A DNA stretch of 64,000 nt. Origin: Schaalia odontolytica (lineage in GTDB: Bacteria > Actinomycetota > Actinomycetes > Actinomycetales > Actinomycetaceae). The position numbers and the translations under genes are program-made. Below are positions 25,677 to 34,305 of this stretch, one piece after another (positions within the stretch are counted from its first letter, which is position 1; each line of letters starts with the position of its first letter). The stretch is from contig NZ_CP102197.1 in the NCBI RefSeq assembly GCF_024584435.1, forward strand, positions 248,001 through 312,000. Reading direction: 5' to 3'. The notes under the pieces were generated by a model, which saw only the letters and a program-made list of their open reading frames with translations, did no database searches and had not been told where the DNA came from.

Positions 25677-27727
25677 TTCTCCTCGCCTCCTTTTGGGTTC
25701 TTTGCGGGCACGAAGTGCTCACGCTTTGCTTTCGTGACTGTGACAGAGCCGGAGCTGAGTAGAGGATGATCGATGACGAAGCGGCCGTAGCCCTGCGCCG
25801 TCAACTCGCCGACTCCAAAGGGGGCAAGCTCTGTGAGTTTGATGTGGTTCTCGGCGCTCACGCTCACCCGCAAGACGGAGCCAGCCTGAATGGCCAGGCG
25901 AGTCGCGCGTGGGCCGTTGTCCACGGGAGACCATGAATCGATGCGACGATGGCGGATCGATGCCGCCTCTACGTCGTTGAGGACGATACCCTCGCGCTCG
26001 AACGCCCGAATGAGATCTTCGACGGTCCCGCCGGGCCCGAGTCCAGCGGATCGTGCGATCACGTCGGAGGTGAACCAAATGGTTGCACTCACTTCAGCGT
26101 CCGACTTGGCTGGTGGAACGGGCCTGGGACGCTCACCCACGTTGCCCTTGTGAAGAGTGCACCGCGCGGACCCGAAAGTACCCGTCAGCTTGCGTGACCC
26201 CAGTCGGGCTTCCAGCTCATTGTCGAGCAGGTCGTCGACCCTGCAGGCTTTCCAGAGATGAGAGGACATCCAGACGTGAGCACGCATCCTCATCCCCTCG
26301 GGCAGTGCCTCGACCAGGACCAGCTGGCCTTGGCTGGCCGCGCCCGTCTCCGAGTTGATCGCGGTCGTCTGCCGACCGCGCAAGGGTGGTTTGCCGTACC
26401 AGTCATCCGTTTGGGCGCTGGGGCCCGCATCGATCGCCGTTCGCAGGGCGAGGAAAATATACCCCCCGCGAACGGGAATCTTCCCTGTATCCGCGCGGGA
26501 AACACCATAGAGGGTAATGGTCGAGTCGGAGGTCGGCGTCTTGTCCCTCGTGAGCGTCAGGGGAACCGGGAGCCCCTCAACGCCGTCAATGACCGGCAGC
26601 GCGTCGGAGACGAGCAGGTGCCCGCCCGTCACCGCCTCGGCGAGGAGAGTTTTCTTATCGTCGGCGGCGCTTGCTGCCAACGTCCGATGCAACCACGGGA
26701 GCACCACCGTTCCGCGCAGGAAGTCCAGGGATCGGACCTCGTTGGAGAAGGGCACCTCGTAGGAGACGATGGGAGAGTCGAGCACGATGTCGAGGCTCGC
26801 CTCGTACCACGTCGTGTCGCCTGCCTCCGCACGGTCGGACGAGGGCATCGTGACGTCCAGGCGTTTGCGCTCCTGCGACTCACATGGCAGTTGAGGGACC
26901 TCCGACAGCTGTCCTCGAACGAGCTCTCGCAGGGCCTTGGCGACTGCCTTGACGTCCGCCGTCGTGTACGTGAACTTCTGCGAGGAATCGTCGCCCTCGC
27001 ACGCAACACTCTCCTTGATCCTCGCGAGAGCTTTAGTAGCTTCGCCATCAAGCTGGCCATCCGCCAAATTGTCTCTATCGACGACCGCGACCGTGCACTC
27101 GCCGTCGCCTCCGCTGCGTCCCGAGCCGATACCTCGGACCATGAGGCCCGCGACGCCCAGGAGGAAGTGGGCTGCGTTGATTGCCTTGTCGTCGCCGAGA
27201 GGTGCGCTCGCCTCGTCGATGAGTTGGAAGGTTCCAGTGAGGACCCCCGGCGCGGCCCGCTCCGTGAAACGCAGCATCTGGTCGCGTGCGGTCCCCGTGT
27301 CGGGGTCGATGGACAGGGACACGGTGTCGTGGACGGGCACGTGTGCGATGGGCGAGGCATCCGTGAAAATCACGTGGCGGGGTCGGGGGCGTTCCCTTGG
27401 GGAAAGGTCGGGGCGTTGGCCGAACAGCCACTCGGCGAAGCGCTCCCACGGCCCCTTGGTGTCGTGGGCAGCATCGGGAGCACCGGGTGTGCCGGACGTT
27501 CGTGCCGCGCTGTCGAGCGCGCGGGCGGCGATGGAGGCCTGCTCGCGCAGAACACCCGTGATGACGGTGCCGCGCACGACCGGCTGCCCCTCGCTGCCGC
27601 GCTCAAGTTTTGAGTGCGTGCGGCCCGCCTGGCCCACCCCCGTGGACACGCCCCAGTCGGAGGTGAACACGATGGTGACATGACCGCTTGCGGGGGTGAT
27701 GCTATTCGTCGTAGTTTCAGCGCTCAC
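25673..27727 (-). CDS. csx10: Csx10-like RAMP protein of the type III effector complex
   Basis: 684 residues from GTG 27727, which overlaps the cas10 stop (GTGA) and has GGAGG upstream; the open frame extends to 27805 but lacks a start signal. It contains two RAMP-like modules. The N-terminal one has HVTIVFTSDWGVSTGVGQAG and a VVRGTVITGVLREQ helix (PxSxxKG-like turn). The central one begins SLDIVLDSPIVSYE and has SLDFLRGTVVLPWL. The C-terminus ends with a Gly-rich loop (LTAQGYGRFVIDHP). Csx10 fills the Cas5-like position at the crRNA 5' handle in III-D complexes. Position directly after cas10 and size fit; the exact family name was not tested. Confidence 0.8.
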   Translation of the reverse strand: MSAETTTNSITPASGHVTIVFTSDWGVSTGVGQAGRTHSKLERGSEGQPVVRGTVITGVLREQASIAARALDSAARTSGTPGAPDAAHDTKGPWERFAEWLFGQRPDLSPRERPRPRHVIFTDASPIAHVPVHDTVSLSIDPDTGTARDQMLRFTERAAPGVLTGTFQLIDEASAPLGDDKAINAAHFLLGVAGLMVRGIGSGRSGGDGECTVAVVDRDNLADGQLDGEATKALARIKESVACEGDDSSQKFTYTTADVKAVAKALRELVRGQLSEVPQLPCESQERKRLDVTMPSSDRAEAGDTTWYEASLDIVLDSPIVSYEVPFSNEVRSLDFLRGTVVLPWLHRTLAASAADDKKTLLAEAVTGGHLLVSDALPVIDGVEGLPVPLTLTRDKTPTSDSTITLYGVSRADTGKIPVRGGYIFLALRTAIDAGPSAQTDDWYGKPPLRGRQTTAINSETGAASQGQLVLVEALPEGMRMRAHVWMSSHLWKACRVDDLLDNELEARLGSRKLTGTFGSARCTLHKGNVGERPRPVPPAKSDAEVSATIWFTSDVIARSAGLGPGGTVEDLIRAFEREGIVLNDVEAASIRHRRIDSWSPVDNGPRATRLAIQAGSVLRVSVSAENHIKLTELAPFGVGELTAQGYGRFVIDHPLLSSGSVTVTKAKREHFVPAKNPKGGEEK

Positions 27728-29754
27728 TTGGCACCTCCTGCGGTGGTTGCGCCTGACGCTTCGTCGCAAGCTATCTGGCCGTTGGCGTCTCGGGCTATTC
27801 GGCAAGCGATATACCCGTCAGGCAAGTTCTCGGACAGGTCGATCAGGTCCAGGAGCCACTTGATCTGCTTGAGGGATTCGCCAGCCTCATCGGAGCTCGA
27901 CGAGTGCGGTGGGAGAAGCTTCAACTGTTGGGCAAGGAGTCCAGCACTGGGGGCATTCTGTAGCGCGTCGCCCCACTCTGTTGCGGCCTGCTCTTCCTTG
28001 CCTTCCGCGAGCAGCTTGACGATGCGGTTCGCGCGGGCGCGCGGGAACGGATCGCCGAGCGCCTTGTCGGGGGAATCCGGGTCCTTACCATCGAAGGCGG
28101 CGACCGCTTGGAGGATTTGTCGCCACTGGTCCAGTGATTGTGGCGCTCCGTCGGAAGCCGAGGCCGTGGTTGCCGTCCCGATCCGTCCAGGCGCATAGTG
28201 GCCGACGAGGAAGGGGCGCTGCGTGCGGCCCTCGTACTCGTCCAGCGTGTCCTGCGGGTCGAGGACCGTCGTGTCGCGCAGCACGTGGAAGTCGATCGTC
28301 GAACAGGGGGATGCCCCCGGCTTCTTGCCGAGCTTCTTCCCGCGCGACACCAGGCCCTCCGCCAGGTCGTAGGCGATGTGGAACGGGAAGTTACGGCCGA
28401 CGATGGCCACGCCCGCCGAGGCCGTGAGGGGACCAGGTTCTTGAACGATGTAGCCTTCAAGCCTGAAGCAGTCCCGCTCAGGTGCATCGGCCTTTTTCCC
28501 GCCTGCAACGATGGCGAGAACCGACAAGAGACTATCGTCCTTCGTGAGCTCCTCGTAATGGCGAATATAGGCCTCAGCGAAGGGAATCGCATAGCGCCCG
28601 TCCGTGTAGACCGTGACGTCATCGCCGCCCACGATGACCGGAACGACGGGAACGAGATCAACATCGTCCTTCTTTGCAAGGTACTCAACGTGAGCCCACG
28701 AGCGGGTAACCGCTTCTTTGACGACCCTGTCAAGACGGTAGTTCACCTCCATGATGAACCATTGAAACGGGTCCTTGTCGCGTTCACAAGGGTTTGGTTT
28801 GCACTCATCTGCAGTGGATTCAAAGGAACCGATGTGTGTCTTAACTGTCTCGTATGCCGTGCCGAGGTCACGCATGATCGCACCCACGCCATTGCCGTCG
28901 ATGTGGATGACTCCGACGGATGCTAACTCAGGAACCTCCTTTGCGGCGTCATCCTCATCGGGCGTTTGCTGAAACGCCTTCTCCAGCTGAAATGGGTCCT
29001 CGTTCAGTTTCTTGATTCGCTCTGTGAGTTCCTCCTCACTCAGATTTGAATCCTGGCGCTTGATGACCTCCCTGAGCTGTAAGCGGCGCGCCGAACGCGA
29101 CCATGCGCGCTTGACACGCGAGGGGAGCGACAGAGATCGATCTTTGTCTTTTTCGGTTTGAGTTGGGATCTGCCCTTTGTCGTCCGAAAGAATCGGAACC
29201 TTGAGTGAGCGACTCGCGTATTCGTGGATCCTGTCGAGTTCCTCATCCGAGAGTGCTGCTGAGGCGGGGAACGCCGACTCGTCCGCCCTCTTCAGGAACG
29301 GGAACTGCGGGAAACGTGCCGCCGCCGGGCGGCGGTTCAGCGAGTACGCGCTGAACTCGCGATCGAGCCTGTCCAGGTCGGTGGCCACGACCCGCTCCTG
29401 GTCCGTGGGGATGAACACCCCCGTCACGTCGAGGCCAGGGGCGTCGGCCAGCGCCCGGAGCGTCACCTCCCTGATCAGGGTCCGCGCAAGGGCTTCGGGG
29501 ACGCCGTCGTCCTGTGTGAATCGGACGATCACCTTACCCGAGGAATCCGAGACCCAGAAGGAGGAGGGGAGAACCTTCTTTCCCTTCTCGTCGGTCGTGA
29601 TGGAGGGAACCTTCAGGTCGAAAGCGGCCTCCTGGACCCACTGGGACAGCAGGGTGATCTCGAAGGAGGCTCCGATCTGCTCGCGTAGGCGAGGCGAGGA
29701 GAAGATGAACGGCTGATTGCTGTTCGTCTGCAGCATGACGAGAACGTTAGACAT
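27724..29754 (-). CDS. cas10: Cas10 without HD domain, intact GGDD cyclase motif
   Basis: 676 residues. It starts directly in the first palm domain (QPFIFSSPRLREQIGASFEI, the Cmr2-type opening), so the N-terminal HD nuclease of many Cas10 proteins is absent. The second palm domain contains GVIHIDGNGVGAIM and VGGDDVTVY with the catalytic Gly376-Gly377-Asp378-Asp379. This motif makes cyclic oligoadenylates when target RNA is bound. HD absence plus GGDD means the complex should signal but not cut single-stranded DNA. The C-terminal part is helical (Cas11-like D4 region, KQIKWLLDLIDLSENL). Its stop overlaps the next start. It is the only large subunit in the window. Confidence 0.93.
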   Translation of the reverse strand: MSNVLVMLQTNSNQPFIFSSPRLREQIGASFEITLLSQWVQEAAFDLKVPSITTDEKGKKVLPSSFWVSDSSGKVIVRFTQDDGVPEALARTLIREVTLRALADAPGLDVTGVFIPTDQERVVATDLDRLDREFSAYSLNRRPAAARFPQFPFLKRADESAFPASAALSDEELDRIHEYASRSLKVPILSDDKGQIPTQTEKDKDRSLSLPSRVKRAWSRSARRLQLREVIKRQDSNLSEEELTERIKKLNEDPFQLEKAFQQTPDEDDAAKEVPELASVGVIHIDGNGVGAIMRDLGTAYETVKTHIGSFESTADECKPNPCERDKDPFQWFIMEVNYRLDRVVKEAVTRSWAHVEYLAKKDDVDLVPVVPVIVGGDDVTVYTDGRYAIPFAEAYIRHYEELTKDDSLLSVLAIVAGGKKADAPERDCFRLEGYIVQEPGPLTASAGVAIVGRNFPFHIAYDLAEGLVSRGKKLGKKPGASPCSTIDFHVLRDTTVLDPQDTLDEYEGRTQRPFLVGHYAPGRIGTATTASASDGAPQSLDQWRQILQAVAAFDGKDPDSPDKALGDPFPRARANRIVKLLAEGKEEQAATEWGDALQNAPSAGLLAQQLKLLPPHSSSSDEAGESLKQIKWLLDLIDLSENLPDGYIACRIARDANGQIACDEASGATTAGGAK

Positions 29755-29767
29755 GACGCGTTTCTTC

Positions 29768-30472
29768 CTAATCGCGGTTCCGCAGAGGCAATGTTGTAAG
29801 CAGTGAGAAGATGTCCGTTATCATCCTTCCAATTTGGTTGACAACAACGGTGAAGGGGCGTCGGAACGGATCTTTTTGCATATCTGTGTGTAACGAACCA
29901 GGAGGACAGAGGACGATTAGACCGACTATGTCAACTTTGGAGTCAAGAGCGATTTTCGTGTCGTTGCTGTTTCCGATTGATGTCAGTGTGTCTGCTAGTA
30001 AGGCAGTCTGCGTATCATTTAGTATGCGTTTCTTGCCGTTGTCGACCGTCTCTAGAAAAATGTCACTGAAGCAGAGAATGATCAGATCGTAGTCCGTACA
30101 TGTATAGTCGGCATGGGTTTCCGCGTTGGTTATGTTCCTCTTGTCGAAGAGTCCTGAGTGCTCTATCTGAGCATAAACGTTGTTGCGCTCTAATGTATCG
30201 CCGACGAGTAGGATTTTCTTATCTTTGAGCCCACGGTCAATACGGCCCTTTAGTCGCAATAGGCCCTTACCAATTGATTCAACAATGAAGAATGTTGGAA
30301 TGAGTGCGAGTAGTGAGTATGACAGTTGAAATAAGAACTGATTTGCGAAATCTTCCGCAGACTGAGTGATGCAGAGTCCGAACACGGCGCTGATGATAGC
30401 AATTATGGCTATCCCGCTCACAATGAGTATCCGACGTTGGTGGCGTGAGAACCATTGGTGTATTCTTTGCAT
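29768..30472 (-). CDS. Two-helix membrane protein with Rossmann-like domain; candidate CRISPR effector
   Basis: 234 residues between cas6 (21-bp gap) and cas10 (13-bp gap), same strand, with AGGAGC upstream. A basic N-terminus (RIHQWFSRHQRR) precedes helix 1 (ILIVSGIAIIAIISAVFGL), a short loop, and helix 2 (FQLSYSLLALIPTFFIVES). The cytosolic part begins KKILLVGDTLERNNVYAQIE, a strand-loop-helix with Rossmann-like spacing, followed by YTCTDYDLIILCFSDI and a strand near IVGLIVLCPPG. I do not recognise the family. In a locus with a cyclase-competent Cas10, a membrane protein with a ligand-type domain resembles known CARF-membrane effectors (Cam1, Csx23) in plan only. The gene is AT-richer than cas10, suggesting a separate origin. 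Confidence 0.72.
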   Translation of the reverse strand: MQRIHQWFSRHQRRILIVSGIAIIAIISAVFGLCITQSAEDFANQFLFQLSYSLLALIPTFFIVESIGKGLLRLKGRIDRGLKDKKILLVGDTLERNNVYAQIEHSGLFDKRNITNAETHADYTCTDYDLIILCFSDIFLETVDNGKKRILNDTQTALLADTLTSIGNSNDTKIALDSKVDIVGLIVLCPPGSLHTDMQKDPFRRPFTVVVNQIGRMITDIFSLLTTLPLRNRD

Positions 30473-30493
30473 GTCTGTTGTTTGCTCCTGATC

Positions 30494-31297
30494 TTACGCC
30501 GCGACCGCGTCTATGACGCCCATGCCGTAGCTGGTGTGTGAGCCGACGTTCGTGTAGGCCGAGAGGGCCATGAGGCGCGAGAAGACGCGGGTGGCCTCGG
30601 CTCCCTCGACGCCGCTGATGCGCAGGCGACCCTCGTGGGCCGGGATCCTGCGGGAGGACAGGCGCCCCTGCTCGGCGCCGCGTGGCATTCCCAGGGCGAC
30701 CATCGAACTGCGCGTAAAGTCCTGCGTCGCCAGCACGCTCGCCATCTCGTCCCGGTCGATCCGTGGGGGAGCGAGCCGTCTGTTCCACGCCCACCACCGC
30801 TGCTGCAGGCTCGTCGCAATCGTGGCCGGAGTCAGGCCCGGCACGTGCTGACCCCTCGACGAAAACGTCGTCGGCGTCACCAGTCGCACCTCCCACGCCG
30901 TGTCCTCGTCGCGCTCGGCCAGCTCCTCCCACGAGGCCTGGGCCACGATCTGCCCATCCAACGCGATCAGCGTCGCGTCTTGCGGCGTTCCCGCCCCAAT
31001 CCGCATGACGCCGCCCCACGACAACCACGCGTCCAGCGTGTCGAGAAGGCGATCGTCCAACAGACGCACCTCCACCCCAAACGTCGACTCGGAGCAGCTC
31101 AGCTCACCCAGCGAATAGGGCTTCGGCACCCCGGCCCCGTGCACCGGGCGGCATGCCAGGTTCGCGAAGCGCGCCGCGCGCCCGGGACTCACCCCCGGCG
31201 GCAGGTCCAGCACGGACGCCAGGGCGGCATGCAGGCGGCGCGGCGTCGCGGGCACCCCATCCGGCGCGTCGAAGCTCAGGAAAATGGATGATGGCAT
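30494..31297 (-). CDS. cas6: Cas6 crRNA-processing endoribonuclease
   Basis: 267 residues from ATG 31297 with GGGAGG five bases upstream; the frame to 31345 has no start signal. Typical Cas6 features are visible: an N-terminal FLSFDAP strand, a PKPYSLGEL segment, the central VTPTTFSSRGQHVPG signature, and the C-terminal Gly-rich loop TNVGSHTSYGMGVI. His 37-type catalytic residues cannot be assigned by eye. It cuts the array transcript within repeats, leaving the ATTAAGAC-type 5' handle. It is the first gene of the type III operon. Confidence 0.9.
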   Translation of the reverse strand: MPSSIFLSFDAPDGVPATPRRLHAALASVLDLPPGVSPGRAARFANLACRPVHGAGVPKPYSLGELSCSESTFGVEVRLLDDRLLDTLDAWLSWGGVMRIGAGTPQDATLIALDGQIVAQASWEELAERDEDTAWEVRLVTPTTFSSRGQHVPGLTPATIATSLQQRWWAWNRRLAPPRIDRDEMASVLATQDFTRSSMVALGMPRGAEQGRLSSRRIPAHEGRLRISGVEGAEATRVFSRLMALSAYTNVGSHTSYGMGVIDAVAA

Positions 31298-31347
31298 CGA
31301 TGCCTCCCACCACTGGCGTGTGACTGACGTTACTGACCGTAGCACAC

Positions 31348-31377
31348 ATGATTCGTTGTTTCATCCGCAAATGTCAA
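31348..31377 (-). promoter_or_regulatory. Putative promoter of the type III cas operon
   Basis: On the minus strand, TTGACA (plus 31372-31377) is followed after 18 bases by AATCAT (plus 31348-31353), about 50 bases before the cas6 ATG. The -35 is a perfect consensus and the -10 is weak. Confidence 0.45.
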
Positions 31378-31406
31378 GCTCTGCATCCGGTGTGACGAAG
31401 GGAGGA

Positions 31407-31469
31407 ATGCCCATGGTTGCAACGTTGGATAGCGTGACTGCTCTCAGTGACTTTTCAGTTTTGAATTAG
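31407..31469 (+). CDS. Possible 20-residue microprotein
   Basis: ATG 31407 or 31413 follows a GGGAGGA ribosome site and opens a frame reading MPMVATLDSVTALSDFSVLN to TAG at 31467-31469. The codon pattern is AT-richer than the surroundings. It could be a short peptide gene, a leader peptide, or the broken start of a lost gene. Nothing downstream in the frame supports a longer protein. Low confidence. Confidence 0.25.
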   Translation: MPMVATLDSVTALSDFSVLN

Positions 31470-31757
31470 TGTCTAATGATCTGGTCGGTAGGTTCCGGCA
31501 CCCGGCGCCACCGCCAGCGAAGCCCCGCCATGACAGCGTTTCGACCGACGCTGTCGGGGTGCCCCGCGAGTTCGCGTCGCCGTGGCGCCGCCTGGCCGCG
31601 GTTGACGGTCAAGCATTTCCGACCCGCGGGTCAAGATTTCTTAAAATGTGAAACCCTCTGGCAGGTTTGTCGCAATCCTTGACACGATAGGCAGACGGCG
31701 CACTGTGCGGATCGGCCCAACGGCGCGCCCCTATCAGTACAGAAACGAGGATTGATA

Positions 31758-34187
31758 ATGCATCAACGCTCATGGAAGACCCTCATTGCAGGGGGAGCTG
31801 CCCTCGCGGCAGGCCTGACGATGACCGCGCTCGGCGCCCCCGCCCATGCGGCCGGCGTCCCCGGCATCACCTCCGAGGCGCGCGCCCGCGACGAGGTCAT
31901 GAACTACGCGGTCAACCTGCCCGCCGACGCCTCGCGCTACACCTTCAACGCGGCCGTCTCCAAGGCCTCGGAAAACGGCGTGGTCCTGGCCCAGTACCCC
32001 GAATTCAACGCCTTCTTCGTCCAATCCGTGAAGGCATCCTTCGCCCCCGACCTCGGCAAGAGCCTGGTCGACGCCGGCATCTCCTACCACTCCATCGGCC
32101 CCACCCGATACAAGACCGTCACCGGCGACGAGGTCCGCACCGAACAGCCGCAGAACACCCCCGCTGAGGTCGCAGCCGTCTCCGAGGCCGCCAGCACTCG
32201 CACGACCGGCCTCTCCGCCGACTCCCAGCTCGCCGACTTCACTCCCGACGAGGGCGACGCCAACGCCTGGGGCCTGACCGCCATCGGCTCCATCGAGGCC
32301 CAGCAGGTCGACGTGCCCCGCGAGAAGGTCACCGTCGCCGTCATGGACACCGGCCTCGACCCCGACCACAAGGACCTCAAGGACCGCATCGACGCGTCCC
32401 TGTCGGTGGGCTGCCAGGTCAACGGCATCCCCAACCAGGACCCCTCGGCCTGGAAGGATGACCACTACCACGGCACCCACGTCGCCGGAACCATCGCCGC
32501 CTCCCACAACGCCTACGGCGTGGACGGCGTCGCACCCGACGCCACCCTGGTCGGCATCAAGGTCTCCAACCTCGCCGGCTCCTTCTACCCCGAGTACGTG
32601 GCCTGCGGCTTCGACTGGGCGGCCGATCACGGCATCGACGTCACCAACTCCAGCTACTACATGGACCCCTACGCCTTCTGGATGCCCAGCGAGGGCTCCC
32701 AGGCCGCGGGACTCGAGGCCGCCTCGCGCGCCATCCGCTACGCGAAGAACCACGGCGTAGTGAACGTCGCCGCCGAAGGTAACGACAACGACGACCACGA
32801 CAACCCGACCATCGACGCGGCATCCCCCAACGACGTTGAGGGAGCCGCCCACGAGCGCGACGTCCACGGTGGCATCGACGTTCCCGCCATGCTCAACGAC
32901 TCGGTCGTCTCCGTCGCCGCCCTCGCACTGCCCACCGGCACCAACCCGGCGACCGACCCCCTGGAGCGCTCCAACTTCTCCAACTACGGCAAGAACTCCG
33001 TCGACGTGGCCGCCCCGGGCTCGCGCATCTGGTCGACCATTCCCACGTGGAAGAGGGAACCCCCCTTCGCCTACCTGTCGGGAACCTCGATGGCCTCCCC
33101 GCATGCCGCCGGTGTCGCCGCGCTGATCAAGGAGATCCACCCGGACTACACGGCCGACGAAACCATCGACCTGCTCAAGAAGCAGGCCGGCTACACCTAC
33201 GACCGCCTCGCCGCCCCCACGGACGGCAAGGAATACCGCGGTGCGGGCCTCGTGAACGCGCTGGCAGCCGTCCTCAAGGACCAGCCCAAGCCGACCCTCG
33301 GAGCGATTGAGTACTCGCGCGACGGCGCCACCGACTGGAAGCCCCTGGCCGACGCGCGCGTGTCCGGCACCATCTACGTGCGTGCCACCGTCACCGGACC
33401 CGTCACCAACGTGACCCTCGACGTGGCCGGCCTGGCCACCGCGCAGGGCAGCGCCGACGGCTCCTTCAACGGCGCCGTCACCGTCGCGACCGGCCCCGTC
33501 AACGTCTCCTCCCTGGCCGGGGCCTCCGCCCAGGAGAGTGCCACCCTCACCGCCGAAGGCCGCAACAAGGATCCGCGCGCCGACGACGACGTCACCTCAC
33601 CCGTCCACTTCCACGTTGACGAGTACGTGCGCGAGGGCGGCGCCTGGTCCAACGGAGCCAACGGCTGGAGCTACTGCTACGCCGACGGCTACTGCGAGCA
33701 CAGCGGCCACGCCACCATCGGCGACGCCGACTACTACTTCAACGAGGCCGGCATCATGGTCACCGGTTGGGTCCACTACGACGGAGCCTGGCACTGGATG
33801 AGCGCCTCCGGCCGCGCCGGAAGCGGCTGGCTCAACGACCGCGGCACCTGGTACTACCTCAACGCCGGCGGCGTCATGGCCACCGGCTGGGTCAACGACG
33901 GCACCGCCCGCTACTACCTGGACGACTCCGGCCACATCGTGACCGGATGGGTCAAGGACGGCGGCACCTGGTACTACCTGAAGGCCAACGGCCAGGCCGC
34001 CACTGGCTGGACCTACGTCGGCGGCTGGTACCACCTGGGCGCCGACGGTGCGATGACCACCGGCTGGTTCAAGGACGGGGACACCTGGTACTACCTGGAC
34101 ACCGCGTCCGGGAAGATGGCCACCGGATGGGTCCGCATCAACGGATCCTGGTTCCACTTCAGCTCCTCGGGCGCGTGGCTTGGCTGA
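31758..34187 (+). CDS. Wall-binding subtilisin-like serine protease, third paralogue
   Basis: 809 residues from ATG 31758, seven bases after a GAGG box; an in-frame TTG at 31752 is less likely. The signal peptide (TLIAGGAALAAGLTM) cleaves near AHA. The propeptide (MNYAVNLPADASRYTF to HSIGPTRYK) is followed by an S8 domain with Asp 197 (VMDTG), His 238 (HGTHVAG) and Ser 444 (GTSMASPH). An Ig-like segment follows, then eight or so choline-binding-type repeats (TGWV...GTWYYL). All catalytic residues are canonical. It is close in plan to the two genes at the left edge of the window, 25 kb away, so the genome carries a dispersed family. Two strong hairpins follow. Confidence 0.94.
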   Translation: MHQRSWKTLIAGGAALAAGLTMTALGAPAHAAGVPGITSEARARDEVMNYAVNLPADASRYTFNAAVSKASENGVVLAQYPEFNAFFVQSVKASFAPDLGKSLVDAGISYHSIGPTRYKTVTGDEVRTEQPQNTPAEVAAVSEAASTRTTGLSADSQLADFTPDEGDANAWGLTAIGSIEAQQVDVPREKVTVAVMDTGLDPDHKDLKDRIDASLSVGCQVNGIPNQDPSAWKDDHYHGTHVAGTIAASHNAYGVDGVAPDATLVGIKVSNLAGSFYPEYVACGFDWAADHGIDVTNSSYYMDPYAFWMPSEGSQAAGLEAASRAIRYAKNHGVVNVAAEGNDNDDHDNPTIDAASPNDVEGAAHERDVHGGIDVPAMLNDSVVSVAALALPTGTNPATDPLERSNFSNYGKNSVDVAAPGSRIWSTIPTWKREPPFAYLSGTSMASPHAAGVAALIKEIHPDYTADETIDLLKKQAGYTYDRLAAPTDGKEYRGAGLVNALAAVLKDQPKPTLGAIEYSRDGATDWKPLADARVSGTIYVRATVTGPVTNVTLDVAGLATAQGSADGSFNGAVTVATGPVNVSSLAGASAQESATLTAEGRNKDPRADDDVTSPVHFHVDEYVREGGAWSNGANGWSYCYADGYCEHSGHATIGDADYYFNEAGIMVTGWVHYDGAWHWMSASGRAGSGWLNDRGTWYYLNAGGVMATGWVNDGTARYYLDDSGHIVTGWVKDGGTWYYLKANGQAATGWTYVGGWYHLGADGAMTTGWFKDGDTWYYLDTASGKMATGWVRINGSWFHFSSSGAWLG

Positions 34188-34202
34188 TCGCCCCACACGT
34201 CG

Positions 34203-34231
34203 CCGCCCCCGCGCACCAAGCGCGGGGGCGG
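34203..34231. terminator. Hairpin after the third protease
   Basis: A perfect 12-bp GC stem (CCGCCCCCGCGC) with a 5-base loop (ACCAA), 15 bp after the stop codon. Confidence 0.8.
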
Positions 34232-34240
34232 CCCCGTCAA

Positions 34241-34278
34241 GGCGGGTGGGTCCGAACGAACGTTCGGACCCACCCGCC
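34241..34278. terminator. 38-bp near-perfect palindrome between convergent genes
   Basis: An 18-bp perfect stem (GGCGGGTGGGTCCGAACG) around only two bases (AA). It lies 10 bp after the previous hairpin and 27 bp before the end of the opposing oxidoreductase gene, so it can terminate transcription from both sides. With so small a loop it might instead be a protein-binding palindrome. Confidence 0.75.
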
Positions 34279-34305
34279 CCTCTATGCCCGTAACTCCCGC
34301 AGGTC

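Larger units (their letters stand above)
31298..31757. other. 460-bp divergent control region between cas6 and a protease gene
   Basis: It holds a probable minus-strand promoter for the cas operon (31348-31377) and, near 31407-31469, a 20-codon open frame with a good ribosome site. The remaining GC-rich part (31470-31750) shows no gene. TTGACA at 31678 or TTGTCG just upstream could be a -35 element for the protease at 31758, but no convincing -10 pairs with it. Confidence 0.6.
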
